This document shows positions 1-9,462 of a DNA stretch of 22,640 nucleotides, one piece after another. The DNA lies in the NCBI GenBank assembly GCA_958430865.1, contig CAUDNR010004099.1:16410-39049 (forward strand), in the 5' to 3' direction. The first letter of the stretch is position 1; the number at the start of each line of letters is the position of its first letter. The stretch is from Entrophospora sp. SA101 (Eukaryota > Glomeromycota > Glomeromycetes > Entrophosporales > Entrophosporaceae). The translations under genes were made by a program, and so were the position numbers. Under the pieces are notes generated by a model that did no database searches, was not told the origin of the DNA, and was given only the letters and a program-made list of their open reading frames with translations.

Positions 1-138
1 AGAAATACATTTGTACTCCTATTAAATTTAATTATGTTCAGAAATATGTAAAAAAGATTGATTTTGCAACCTTCTAATGTTTGAGATAAAAGATAAATAA
101 ATAAATATTTTAAAAATTAAAAAAATCACGTGAAATTC

Positions 139-240
139 GATAACTCGGTTCTCTCAATAATTCAGCCAATTTATTTATATTATCGAGTACTTTTAAACAA
201 TTGATTTCTGCGTCCAACTTATCGAGTTTACATGTGCTAT
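139..240 (-). repeat. Small MITE-like repeat, copy 1
   Basis: On the minus strand this stretch matches 2309-2402 over most of its length, sharing blocks such as ACATGTAAAC, CTCGATAAGT, GGACGCAG, AATCAATTGTTTAAA and GATAATATAAATAAAT. The two copies are inverted relative to each other and bracket the TspO-like gene. Ends are approximate because this copy has lost one clear terminal repeat. Its identity as a non-autonomous DNA transposon is inferred from size and the terminal inversion seen in copy 2. Confidence 0.55.
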
Positions 241-469
241 ATATAAAAAAAATAATGACAATTTCGTTATACTGACATTTTTTTCTTGCACGGAGAGTGT
301 CGTTATAACGGAAGTGACTTGTATTATTTTCAATAATTAATTCGTTGCTATTATTATTCGTAATACTAATACGTAATACGTATTTTACGTTACCATAGTT
401 TCACAAGTTTGTTACATAAAAAAAAAATTTTCGAAGTTTCAATAAGCTGGTTTTTGTAATAACTTGCTT

Positions 470-613
470 AAATTTCCAATTCATTATTTTTGCCATTTTT
501 TGGGTTAACATAGTAAACTCGTGAAACTTTGAGGCTGATTTGGTTTTTTTTGGCCATACATTTCTATTTTTGGAGGAATTAAAGGATATACACAACCAAT
601 AAAAAGTTCAGCA
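470..613 (+). repeat. Partial copy of the 19604-20300 TIR-element family
   Basis: Shares with 20040-20280 the ordered blocks GGGTTAACATAGTAAA, TCGTGAA-ACTTTGA, TTTTTTTGG-CATA, ATTTTTGGAG, a TACACA-CCAATAAAAAG segment and GTTCAGC. It stops before the terminal AAGTGACTTGCACTATA seen in the other two copies, so the end is truncated or replaced. There is no ATG-started frame of significance; the apparent minus ORF here is repeat sequence. Confidence 0.6.
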
Positions 614-640
614 CCAAATTTATTTTATTGTTACATAAAC

Positions 641-885
641 ATGCCAACATTACTTGCGCCGAAGCATTATACACTTGATAATGTTGATGATAAGTTAATA
701 ATACATTTAACAAATATTTGTCTTCAAGTAAATAAGGGAAAATGGACAAATTCAATTGTTCTGGAATTTTTGTAATTTTAAGTGAATGTTGTGAGCAAGT
801 CTACTTAATACATGCCATTGGGTAACGCATTGGGATTTACAGGTTTGATTTTCAGTTGATGATTTAAAAAATGTTTAGCAAATGC
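641..885 (+). pseudogene. Tubulin-tyrosine ligase (TTL)-like fragment
   Basis: A 44-codon frame from the ATG at 641 contains APKHYTLDNVDDK and IIHLTNICLQ, which resemble the HLTN-x-C-x-Q core of TTL-domain ATP-grasp ligases. A second frame (about 777-824) reads LSECCEQVYLIHAIG, and a third (812-857) reads MPLGNALGFTGLIFS followed, after another frame change, by VDDLKNV. This is close to the family's PLPNAFE-x-G-x-DFL-x-D stretch. Segments from the domain's C-terminal half thus occur in the right order, split by one stop and two frameshifts. I see no N-terminal half. TTL enzymes add amino acids to tubulin or other proteins; fungal members include the Pby1 type. The fragment is almost certainly non-functional. 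The assignment rests on motif recall, not an alignment. Confidence 0.5.
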
Positions 886-1197
886 AGTAAAATTCTTTAC
901 TAAATAATTATACTAAATTTTCCTGGTTTTCTACAAACGAGTAGTGAGTTGTCTTACATGATTTCACAAATGTTTAATCAAATTATCAAGGGAGCTGTTT
1001 TTCAAACAAAAAAATGATGTTAATTATGATGATGAATAATAATGATAATAATTTATAAAAAATAAATAAATAAATTTTATTTTTTTAATACAATATAATA
1101 TGTGGTTACTATTATTAATATAATAACATTATTTTTAACACTGATACATTAAGTGAATGAATTTGTTATATAAAGATAAAATAAATTTCTAAATATT
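886..1197. other. Intergenic, no gene seen
   Basis: AT-rich DNA between the TTL remnant and the 3' end of the TspO-like gene. The part nearest 1198 would be the 3' untranslated region and poly(A) region of that minus-strand gene. No frame, RNA or inverted repeat stands out. Confidence 0.5.
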
Positions 1198-2036
1198 TTA
1201 TGCTAATAATGCAGATCGTTCTCCAATACTTTCTCTTTCACTACGAAGACGAAACCACGTAACAATGTTACGAGTCCATACTCTCAAGATTCCTCCTATG
1301 ATCAAACCAGAAGAGATTGAGGATGCAACAAGAATTGGCATGACATCCTTTTGTTCAACAGAAATACCAATCAAAGCCCAAGCAATGGTACCAGCATAGA
1401 CAACATCATGACGTTTGTGGTAATCAACAAATGAAAGACCAACTATACCAAGAATTACAATGGCCACAACACTTGAAAAAATGGTGTTAAGGGATGGTAA
1501 CGCAATCCAGAAGTTGACAATAGTGGCATAGAAGGTCCAAGCGGTATAAATGGTGAATCCATAATGAATAAATAATCGATCTGCTAAATTTCTTGGTGGA
1601 TAAAGTGATAAGTTGTCATATAAACGGAACAAAACAATGAACATGGCCAATAAAATGAATGCTTCCAACAGTACGAGTTTTTCATTTGGCTAAAAGAAAA
1701 CTTGGTTAATTTTTATCAAAAATATAATGATAATGATGATAATATACTTACAGCAAGTATCATCCAAATGATGGATAATGTACCAGCAATGACATTATGC
1801 CAACTAACACCTTCAACTGTGACATCATTAGCAGGTTCAAACCATTGATAAACTACGAATCCAAAAAGTAGAGCTTGGTTGAGGAGCCAAATCTGAAAGG
1901 TGTAAAAGGCTGGTAAAAGGTAAACATCATCTCTCTCTTTTTTATCCTGATCCAAGTGGCCACTAAAGGCAACACCAAGAATTGCAAAGTAGACAATAAG
2001 ATTTAATGATTTGAGAATTAATTCACGTTTAGACAT
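1198..2036 (-). CDS. TspO/MBR-like multi-pass membrane protein, two exons
   Basis: Exon 1 is 2036-1752 (95 codons from ATG, MSKRELILKSL). A 62-base intron (1751-1690) has donor GTAAGT and acceptor TTTTAG and is phase 0. Exon 2 is 1689-1198, giving 258 residues ending in SALLA. The protein is mostly hydrophobic, with about six predicted membrane segments. The block PPRNLADRLFIHYGFTIYTA followed by W-x(3)-ATIVNFW resembles the segment IY-x-GW-x(3)-ATI-x-N found in the large tryptophan-rich sensory (TspO/MBR-related) membrane proteins of bacteria and eukaryotes. Tryptophans recur in the predicted helices (IWLLNQ, QWFEP, IIWMI, AWTFY). Ligand and location cannot be read from sequence. Both exons and the splice junction are intact, so this looks like a live gene. 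Its promoter side (2037-2541) holds one MITE copy. Confidence 0.8.
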
Positions 2037-2308
2037 TTTATTTTAATTTTTTCGTTAAATAATAAATTTAATAATTAATAATAAAATTCGAAAGATTTTA
2101 TAACAAATTGTACAAGGAACTTAAACTTGTTTCAGCAAGAAATTGGCGGTGGTATTTTTACACAAAATATAAATGATTAAATGTAAGATTAAAGATGATC
2201 TTGATAAAATTCTCTTTATATATATAAATGATTGATGATCAAAAACATAGAACAATATCAGAATTTTTTATCTTTTAAAAAATGTTACAAAATAAGCAAT
2301 TTTAAAAT

Positions 2309-2402
2309 ACACATGTAAACTAAACTCGATAAGTCGGACGCAGCAATCAATTGTTTAAATTGCTTGATAATATAAATAAATGATGACTTATCGAGTTTAC
2401 AA
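2309..2402 (+). repeat. Small MITE-like repeat, copy 2
   Basis: Has inner inverted ends: ACTCGATAAGTC at the left (about 2332) and GACTTATCGAGT at the right (about 2385), each next to a GTAAAC/GTTTAC block. Its body matches 139-240 in inverted orientation. It lies about 280 bases upstream of the TspO-like start codon and 140 bases before the ZNF830-like remnant. Confidence 0.6.
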
Positions 2403-2421
2403 GAAATTTGGCTAATATTAA

Positions 2422-2447
2422 TATCATTAATATCATTAATATCATTA
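2422..2447. repeat. 9-bp microsatellite (TATCATTAA)n
   Basis: Nearly three perfect head-to-tail copies of TATCATTAA immediately right of the MITE copy. Confidence 0.8.
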
Positions 2448-2541
2448 TGTAATATGCCAAAATAAAAAATAAAAATTACGTTATTGTTTTTTCTTTTATT
2501 TATCAGATCAACTCATTTAATATTAAAAAAAAAATTCAGAT

Positions 2542-3237
2542 ATGGAAAATCCGTCTGAAAGAACAGTTAAAAAATTTAACATAATTAATTACAACAGTAA
2601 CGACAGTGGTGAGGAAGAAAAAATAAATATTAGGAAGATAAAATTTAGTAATAATGTTGACATTAAAGAAATTGTTATCTAACAATTCTATAAATGTTGA
2701 CAAAAATATAACAGCTTCAAATAAAAAACTACAACAACCACAAGAAGTATTAATGAAAGAAAAAGAACTGGAGAAAGTAAAGGAAGAAAACCCAGAAAAA
2801 ATAGTTACCCACGGATTTTTTTTGATGATCCTATTATGAATGATAACAACAACAATAATAATAGTATTGGGAGTAATAAAATTAATGATAGTTTAAAAGG
2901 TCCAATATCAAAAACACAGGAGAAGTCATCTAATCAAGTCGATGAACAAGAATGGGTTAAATTTCAAAAACTTATAAGTAAAGAGACTCAATTAAGTCAT
3001 CAAATAGCTGATGCAGATGAAGAAGAATTACAAAAAGATAGAGATGAGATGCAAGAAAGGTTTTATAAAGGCTAGAATGATTAAAAGAATTTTCTAATAA
3101 AGTTTATAAATCCCATGATTATTACTACAAAATCAAAAAATCAAAATGTTAATGAGAACATGGACATGGACAAAGGCAAAGACGACGATAGAGATGAAAT
3201 ATATGAGAATGGATGGATGGAAAAGCTATTTTATTAA
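2542..3237 (+). pseudogene. ZNF830/CCDC16-like coiled-coil protein remnant
   Basis: Four short frames line up in order. 2542-2682 reads MENPSERTVKKF... to a TAA; 2654-2839 reads through ENPEKIVTHGFF; about 2821-3075 reads FFDDPIMND, then QEWVKFQKLISKE and ADADEEELQKDRDEM. The last part, in two more frames, reads LKEFSNKVYKSHDYYYK and ends ENGWMEKLFY-stop. The order (a GFFDDP-type motif, E-W-x-x-FQK coiled coil, acidic stretch, C-terminal W-x(2)-KL) resembles the C-terminal half of ZNF830/CCDC16, a nuclear pre-mRNA-splicing-associated protein. The N-terminal zinc finger of that family is not visible. One frame change falls in a run of eight T at 2816-2823, inside the GFFDDP motif. Several disablements make a pseudogene most likely. 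The family call is by motif resemblance. Confidence 0.45.
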
Positions 3238-3413
3238 TAAAAAAAAATCAGATTTTGCGATGAATCATTATTATTTTTTCAACATTAGTATAAATTTATT
3301 ATTTAATATCCATAACTCACCTATTAAATTAATTAAAAACCAATAATAGTGATCATCAACTTTACATTCATTAATAAATAATATTTTTGTCAAGTTCAAT
3401 TTTAATATCAGTC

Positions 3414-5420
3414 TCATTCAAAGAATTGAAAATCTTTTTTATTTGTCATTATCCATATTTTTGGTTTCAAAACTATCCATATAGGAAAGACCAATTCAAA
3501 CATTTCTTTAAACTGATAATAATTGTTTTTTTTATAGCTAACAAGTAGATTAAACAAATTAATCCACATCAGAGTAAGTTCATTTGTTTTTTTGATTCTC
3601 AAAAATTGATATCCATCAACCATATCAATGATGGTAAAACTACCTTCATGAAATTTAGGTCTAGAAGTTAATAAATGTGTATATGATTTATAATCTTCTG
3701 GCGACAAATGTGATTCATCTTTTGAGTAATGCCAGTCATTTCTCAATTCACCAAATCTGGATACACTTGTCATTGCTGAATCAACATTTATATGTATTCT
3801 AGCTATATATATATATATAAATATAAGATATCTATTTTTAAAAAAAATAAAATGGAATTAAATTATAAAAAATTTCTTACCACCAAGAAATCATTTTTCA
3901 ATAACATGCAAGTTTTGTAAAGCCACTCCGCCAGGGTAATTATAACTTGAAATAATAGCCATCAACAAACTTATGAAAAGAAGGCTTAAAAAAAGAAGTC
4001 CCATAATCAACTTTAACAAATTATGAACTAATATTGATACATGTTGTTTGCTTTATTATTATTATTATTAATTTAATAATAATAAGTATTAATGATTAAG
4101 TAATTAAATATACATATAAAAATTCAATTTACATACATCCATACAATTAATTCCAAGTGCTGAACATGTGAATAAAAACACAAAAATTATCATGGAGGGA
4201 AAAATTCATGAATATGTCAATCCACAAATATTGAAAGTATACTTAACAATAAAGATGTGAGATAGATGTGAAAAGATGAACCTTTTGATAAATATTTGAT
4301 AGAAAAAAATATATATCAAATATTAGCTTTTGTAAGAACTATACTTGCTCCTCAGTCCACACTTTTGCCCAATATTACATTGAAATGAAATGCTGGCCAC
4401 ATAAATGCCTGCCAAAAGTATGAATCAATAATTAAGGTTAATGCTGTATTTGAATGTATAAAAAAACATATATATATTCATTAATATACTTATGAATATA
4501 CGAGTTATATGTAGTAATAACTAAATATTGGTTATCTACCTAATGAACAGGAATAGCAGATGAAGTAACTCATAGAAATTCAAATTTCTAAGTGATAATT
4601 CCAGTATTAAGATCAAAGAAAGTAATGTTGAAACCTCGAAACAAAATGTTACTGCCATAAAATTAAACAATGGATCATTGAAGACATGCGTTTTTTCATT
4701 TTCGAAGTTTTAGAAGGTGATGGTAGTGATGATGATGAATTGTAGCCATCACCCAATGAGAAAACCTTAATACTATATATATGAATTTTCTTAGGTATAA
4801 ATAATTCATCATAAAAAATAAAAATAAAAGATTTCTTCTTTAGTTACCTAATGGATATGTAAACATGTTTGGTAATGTTCTGCCTGCCCAAAATATTGTA
4901 TGACAACCACTTATAATGCCAAATAAAATAGCAACTTTTTTGACGAATGATTTTTTGATTGATGATTGAAGACAAGAAAGTGTATATACATTAAATAAAC
5001 CAAAAATGATACGAACTTTTTTTATTCATAAGCAAAGATGATTTGCTTATTTATTCGATTAGAATTTATCTTACATAAAATAAAATTGACCTACCTTATT
5101 ATTTTTTTAAATTTAAAAAGATAACTTATCAACATATTGGGAATAAAATTTAATCCAAGTAGGAATTAAAATTTTCATAATATGAATAATAGGTCAACTT
5201 ATTCCACACAATATTAAAGAGCCTATAAAAAGTTCTAGGAAACTCAAAAATGTTTATTATTTTATGAAACCTCATGTTTTCTAAACCTTCAATATCAACT
5301 TCATATTCCAAAATATCACGTGTTACTTGAATATTAAAACTTTCTTCGACCTTTGTAAAAGGACATAATATCAAAATAAAATGTTACTATGCAAACAAGA
5401 AAAAAATCCAACTTGTCCAT
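3414..5420 (-). pseudogene. ALG12: ALG12-type ER alpha-1,6-mannosyltransferase pseudogene
   Basis: ALG12 adds the eighth mannose to the dolichol-linked N-glycan precursor in the ER. Pieces appear in family order on the minus strand. MDKLDFFLVC starts at 5420; CPFTKVEESFNIQVTRDIL (near 5365) is the family's N-terminal signature; LFNVYTLS and GRTLPNMF lie at about 4990-4860. Next come FEVSTLLSLILILELSL (near 4620), DSYFWQAFMWP and FNVILGKSVD (4426-4355), SFHIYLTSLLL (near 4270), SSYNYPGGVALQNLHVIEK (near 3940) and INVDSAMTSVSRFGELRNDW (near 3780). The last exon, 3802-3414, is fully open and ends KPKIWIM...FQFFE. Introns are recognisable, for example GTAAGA at 3880 to acceptor TATATAG at 3803. 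Breaks include in-frame TGA at 4354-4352 (where the family has Trp in SS-x-WG), 4219-4217 and 3893-3891, further stops near 4690-4650, and frameshifts near 5380, 4650 and 4195. It is very unlikely to be functional. Confidence 0.8.
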
Positions 5421-5660
5421 AATTTTTTTATTTTGAAAGGGAAATCCAAAAATTTGTGTTACATGAACTGCAAACTTCAAATAAATTTAATAAAATGGTA
5501 ATGATAGCAAAATTTATTGATAACTATTCAAATAAAAAAGATAAAATATAACAAGAAGTAATTGAATCAAATAATAGATAGTTTCTAACATGTATATAAT
5601 AAAGATGAATCTATAAATATTTAATTTAGTATTTACATACTTAATAACGTAAATTTATTT

Positions 5661-6765
5661 TTATGCTGGATTGTCTTTTGCTTGTTGTCTTATTTTTTTT
5701 TCGTATGCAACACGATCTTTCCTAATAAAATTAAAAAGTTATAAGCAAAAAAAAATTTTGAAAGTTGTAATCTTTAAAGATGTAAAGTTAAAAAATACCT
5801 ACTTATACAACATGTAAGCTTCAGATTGCGCAGGACTTTCAGGATTTGGTTCATCTAAAAGATTTTGGACACCTAATAAAATCTATTTTCAAAAAAAAAT
5901 TTTATAAACAAATTATTTTATGAAAGTTGGAACGAAAAAAAGGTTTATTACCTGCTTGATGGTAATAGCAGGTTTCCAATCCTCTTCTTCATTTAAAATA
6001 GAAAGGCAAACTGTGCCAGATGGATAGACATTTGGATGGAAGAGAGCCGGTGCAAATTTACCTATACAATAATAATATTCATTATTATTAATAATTAATA
6101 AATATATTTTTTTTTGTCTAACCTATAGAACAATTAAACTTTGACTACTACACTTACATTTTGGTGGCTTTGAAGGATAATCTATGACAACAACCAAAAA
6201 ATCAAATAGCATTAATTATTAATTAATAAACATCAAGTATACACAAGACAAATGATTGCACTCACTTCATAAAGCATATATACCCAAATTATAATAAATC
6301 GCGAAATTTTTAGAGAATATGATTCTGTCCAAATAATAAGGAAATAGCCTACCTTCAGGAAATGTCATGATCATTTTATAAACACCGTTTTCCCAAGGTG
6401 TCTGAAAAAAAAATTTTTTTAATAAATTAAATAATAGTATTTACAACGCTACTTTTTAAAATAAAAAAAGCTGAAAACTCTTTTTTAACAAATATGATCA
6501 ATAAGTAAAAAAAAATTAGTGACTATATATAATTACTCCTTTTTTTCCTGGAATGCCAGCTTGCCAAGTTAATAAATCTAAGCCTTTCTCGTTTTTCATT
6601 GGTCTGGCATAAAAACCCTTTATTGTAAAAAGTAAAAGGTTTTTGGTTTTAATATACCAAAAATATACATACATAAATATACATTCGTTAAACACTCACA
6701 TAAGGATGATCTTTTCTCCATTGCCTACGTTCTTCAGTGAGACGAGCTAAACAGATTCCAGACAT
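5661..6765 (-). CDS. UBC9: UBC9, SUMO-conjugating enzyme E2
   Basis: Seven exons splice into 156 residues: 6765-6700, 6617-6537, 6401-6353, 6181-6158, 6061-5952, 5882-5803 and 5721-5661. Every intron is GT-AG and every phase agrees. UBC9 accepts activated SUMO from the E1 as a thioester and passes it to lysines of targets, mostly in the nucleus. The start [20 protein letters not shown] and the block IPGKKGTPWENG are typical. HPN is at residues 82-84 and the catalytic Cys at 92, in [11 protein letters not shown], matching Cys93 of the animal enzyme. [16 protein letters not shown] and the C-terminal helix also fit. Length equals the family norm of about 157. No breaks are seen. It is the one essential housekeeping gene that looks complete in this window. 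Confidence 0.97.
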
Positions 6766-7056
6766 TTTGAAATAGAAGTGTAAATGAATTTTGTGTGACT
6801 CTTCGAAGAAAGCAAAAGTTTAATGTAAAAAAATGGTGCGACATTCGTTTTACTTTCAATCATTTTTATATATATTAATATGATTTTAGGAAGTAATTTG
6901 CAGATCCACTGATACAATTCCAGGAAAACTTTTCTTTAGTTATTATGTGTACGTCAGATTAAAGGTCAAAAAATAGTAATTTTTTTTTATCATAAATCCT
7001 GAATATTCATTATTATTTTATTGGACGATAATATTTTAAAATAGTAAATCCAATGT

Positions 7057-7406
7057 TTATTCTGCCTTTTTTTTTCAGCCTGTACAAGTTCTAGTTATCC
7101 AATTGGCAATGGTAGAAGTTCTGCTTCGAGCTCATCTTGTTCTACACGCTTAAAAGTTCTTTGTGCATATTTTTAGCTGTCATTTTTGGTTGAATTTACT
7201 GTTATTGCATGAAACATAACTTCTAGCAAGTTTTGACCTTTGGATCTATTCTTTAATTGGTTTCATTTGTTTTCTTTTTAAGCACCCAACCTGAAACAAA
7301 TATAATTTATTGCAACTTAAAATAAGAAAAATATAAATATCAACCTTTTAGACCGATCTAACTCCAAATTTTCTTCGCCATCATATAGTTTGCTAGCTAT
7401 TTGAAA
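7057..7406 (-). pseudogene. Unidentified two-exon pseudogene with four in-frame stops
   Basis: Exon A (about 7406-7345) reads QIASKLYDGEENLELDRSK. A 54-base intron (7344-7291, GTTGAT to TTTCAG) joins it in phase to exon B. One single frame then continues without indel from 7290 to at least 7057: KNRSKGQNLLEVMFHAITVN, KYAQRTFKRVEQDELEAELL, PLPIG and LELVQAEKKRQ. It is cut by TAA (7280-7278), TGA (7265-7263), TAA (7175-7173) and TAA (7097-7095). An intact frame and splice site with only nonsense changes is unusual; three TAA could derive from CAA and the TGA from CGA. The upstream end lies about 25 bases from a pogo-like transposon end at 7430. I do not recognise the protein. Confidence 0.5.
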
Positions 7407-7429
7407 TTATTTATTTTATAAAAAATATA

Positions 7430-7560
7430 CAGTGAATCTCGATTTAGCGAATACTAATTGAAAATCTCGGTTTTACGGATAAAGTTCAAAGAACGGTTCC
7501 ATAATAAAAACCTTCTCGATATAGCGGATATCTGGTTTAATGGAAAATTTTCCCTAATTG
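7430..7560 (+). mobile_element. Pogo/Tigger-like transposon end
   Basis: Begins TA-CAGTGAATCTCGATTTAGCG, then TCGGTTTTACGGATAAA, a GAACGGTTCC block and CTCGATATAGCGGATATC. Repeated TCGATTTA-CG / CGGTTTTACG / TCGATATAGCGG elements preceded by TA are typical of pogo/Tigger-family termini. I could not find the matching inverted right end, so the element is truncated or runs into the tandem repeats to its right. No transposase frame is visible. Confidence 0.5.
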
Positions 7561-7629
7561 CCCCAAAAATATAAATTTTTAAAACAATAATATTATTATA
7601 AAAATATATACATATGTAATATTATTGAT

Positions 7630-7945
7630 TACGTAACAAGATCGCAATTTTTAATGATATAATGTTTTCTGCTTTATCGCGTAACAAGATTGTTCACCAT
7701 AAGATCAATCATTCAACCCTAGATCCTTTTTTAAATAATAATATAATAATGTTTTCTGTTTTGTCGCGTAACAAGATTGTTCACTATTGAATCAATTGTT
7801 TAACCCTAAATCCTTATAAAAAATTAACTAATGTTAGTTAATATGACAATAACAAAATGATAATAACAAAAATAATATTCTATTTTGTCGCGTAACAAGA
7901 TAGTTCACTATCAGATAATCATTTAACTCTATATCCTTTTTTCTT
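7630..7945. repeat. Degenerate tandem repeat, about 85-125 bp unit
   Basis: Three units share TCGCGTAACAAGAT, GTTCAC-AT, then ATCA-T--TT-AACCCT-ATCCTT: starts near 7661, 7748 and 7875. A fourth partial ACGTAACAAGATCGC lies at 7631. The units differ in their AT-rich tails. It is non-coding and may be the interior of the pogo-like element. Confidence 0.7.
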
Positions 7946-8072
7946 TGAAACAATAATTAATATATAATTCTTAACATGCTAATAATATTTTCCTTTTTGT
8001 TGCACATATTGATAGTCCAGTTTCACAAATATAACGGAAAGATTTATTTTTGCATCTTCCAATTTTGTAATA

Positions 8073-8183
8073 TGGGAGTTGGACTAGGAAAATTTTTTCT
8101 AAAAATAGATTTGGTATGATTTTACTAATAAAAAATCATGTGTAACAAATGCTGAGGGGTCGATTTTCCTAGTCCAACTCCCA
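8073..8183. mobile_element. 111-bp MITE with perfect 21-bp terminal inverted repeats
   Basis: The left arm TGGGAGTTGGACTAGGAAAAT (8073-8093, first 20 quoted bases plus one) is exactly inverted at 8163-8183. The interior is about 69 bases, AT-rich and non-coding. No convincing target duplication is visible, so the superfamily is open. The perfect arms suggest a young insertion or a strong hairpin. Confidence 0.75.
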
Positions 8184-8250
8184 AATTTGCATTTTAGATT
8201 CTGATTTCCTTTTCCTTCAACTATATATATATATCAATTAGCAAAGAATT

Positions 8251-8368
8251 TTTTGTATCAAAACGAAACCTTTTTTTTGTGCCAAAAACAAACCTTTTCT
8301 TTGTACCAAAACAAAATCTTCCTTTGCACCAAGAATGAAACCTTTCTTTATATCAAAAAAAAATACAA
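8251..8368. repeat. Tandem repeat of about 24 bp
   Basis: Five degenerate units of the form TTTTTGTA-CAAAA-GAAACC run head to tail (at about 8251, 8272, 8297, 8321 and 8345), with TGTATC, TGTGCC, TGTACC, TGCACC and TATATC as the variable core. Confidence 0.65.
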
Positions 8369-8479
8369 TGGTATATTAATAAATTTAAAGTTGGAACTAT
8401 ATATATAATATTGAATGATTTTTACATTACTTTATAAGCTTTCTCTAGCTAAATTCTATTCTTAATATGTAATAATATA

Positions 8480-8720
8480 ATAAATTCTAGTAGAAAGCAG
8501 TTATCAACTACTAAAGAGGAATTAAGTATCAAAAGAGAATAAATAGTCAAATTTCAAGAGAAATCAGAAGAATGAGGTAAGAGACAAAAGCAGGAACTAT
8601 TAAATGAGATAAAGAGTTTAGAAGAAAAATAATAAGCAATTAGAAGGGGAAAACAAGAAGTTAAAAGAGGAACAGAATTGCCAAATTGCTCAAATTGAAG
8701 TTAAAGAAACTAAGAAATAA
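8480..8720 (+). pseudogene. Decayed coiled-coil reading frame
   Basis: Segments such as RKQLSTTKEELSIKRE, QKQELLNEIKSLEEK and, after a frame change, KQLEGENKKLKEEQN and QIAQIEVKETKK-stop form a heptad-rich, charged, coiled-coil-like sequence. It is interrupted by TAA and TGA codons and at least one frameshift. The family cannot be named from coiled coil alone. Confidence 0.4.
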
Positions 8721-8785
8721 CCTTGATTGAAAATAAAAAAATAGTTTAAAGAATATTCTGTATAAACTGAAATTCATTCCAACCA

Positions 8786-9067
8786 TCAAAGAAAATCGTA
8801 GTTATTTTCTTTTAAAGATTTTTGCTTTTTGTTAGGTAATAGTACACTTTCATTTTGTTTTCTTTTTCTGACATCTATTATTTTTCTTTCTTGTTGGTAA
8901 ATTTCATAGGTAATCCTTTCTTTTCTTAGATAAGCTTCCAGCATCTGAGCATCATTTATTTTGAAAATATAAAGAGCAATTTTTTCACCTTGTTCTTTTT
9001 TTAAAATACTTCTGATAGTACTATAATTCTTGGGTTCCATAGTAGATCTGATGTAGATGAGTTTCAT
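8786..9067 (-). CDS. Small hypothetical basic protein
   Basis: A 93-codon uninterrupted frame starts with ATG (MKLIYIRSTMEPKNYSTIRS) and ends NYDFL-stop. The C-terminal third is strongly basic, with RKRKQ and PNKKQK clusters 10 residues apart that could act as a bipartite nuclear signal. I see no recognised domain, membrane segment or signal peptide. It sits among repeats, convergent with the decayed coiled-coil frame, and could be a residue of a larger gene. Length and amino-acid make-up are a little better than chance for such AT-rich DNA, no more. Confidence 0.3.
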   Translation of the reverse strand: MKLIYIRSTMEPKNYSTIRSILKKEQGEKIALYIFKINDAQMLEAYLRKERITYEIYQQERKIIDVRKRKQNESVLLPNKKQKSLKENNYDFL

Positions 9068-9297
9068 ATTATTATTTTTGTATAGGGATAGTTCTATATA
9101 TCACTTAAGATAACAAATGGGATATTATAAAATTGATAATTATAATCACATTACAAATGACTAAATTTGATCCCTGAAATTTTTGGTAACACCAATGTTC
9201 ACTTTGTCTGGTTTTGTTGCAGTATGCCCCAAATATATATAGATGATCTGCACTGCGTTGGTTTATTCCGAAAAAAACTAAATCATTAAAAAAAAGG

Positions 9298-9462
9298 GTG
9301 ATCCTATATACAGGACCTTCCTAATCTGGTAGTGGCACATACGATCTGCATGACTTTGTAGAACTTGAATTAGCAAGTGATCACGCAGATCATAAATGGC
9401 GCTTCCAAATTAGGAAGGTACTGTATATTCAGCCACAGGACCGGTCCTGTATATAGGATTTT
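9298..9462. mobile_element. MITE with nested, duplicated right arm
   Basis: Left arm GATCCTATATACAGGACC (9300-9317) is inverted as GGTCCTGTATATAGGAT at 9443-9459. The left sequence ATATACAGGACCTTCCTAAT also pairs with an inner block, ATTAGGAAGGTACTGTATAT at about 9409-9428. So the right side holds two partly overlapping copies of the terminal repeat. The interior has an extra hairpin-like GATCTGC / GCAGATC pair (about 9344 and 9385). It is non-coding and ends about 70 bases upstream of the arrestin-like start codon. Confidence 0.7.

Noticed and set aside
401..595. 64-codon minus-strand frame
   Set aside because: Lies in a repeat-family copy; the other copies do not keep this frame.
3146..3346. 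66-codon plus-strand frame
   Set aside because: Out of frame with the ZNF830-like remnant that explains the same bases; composition is low quality.
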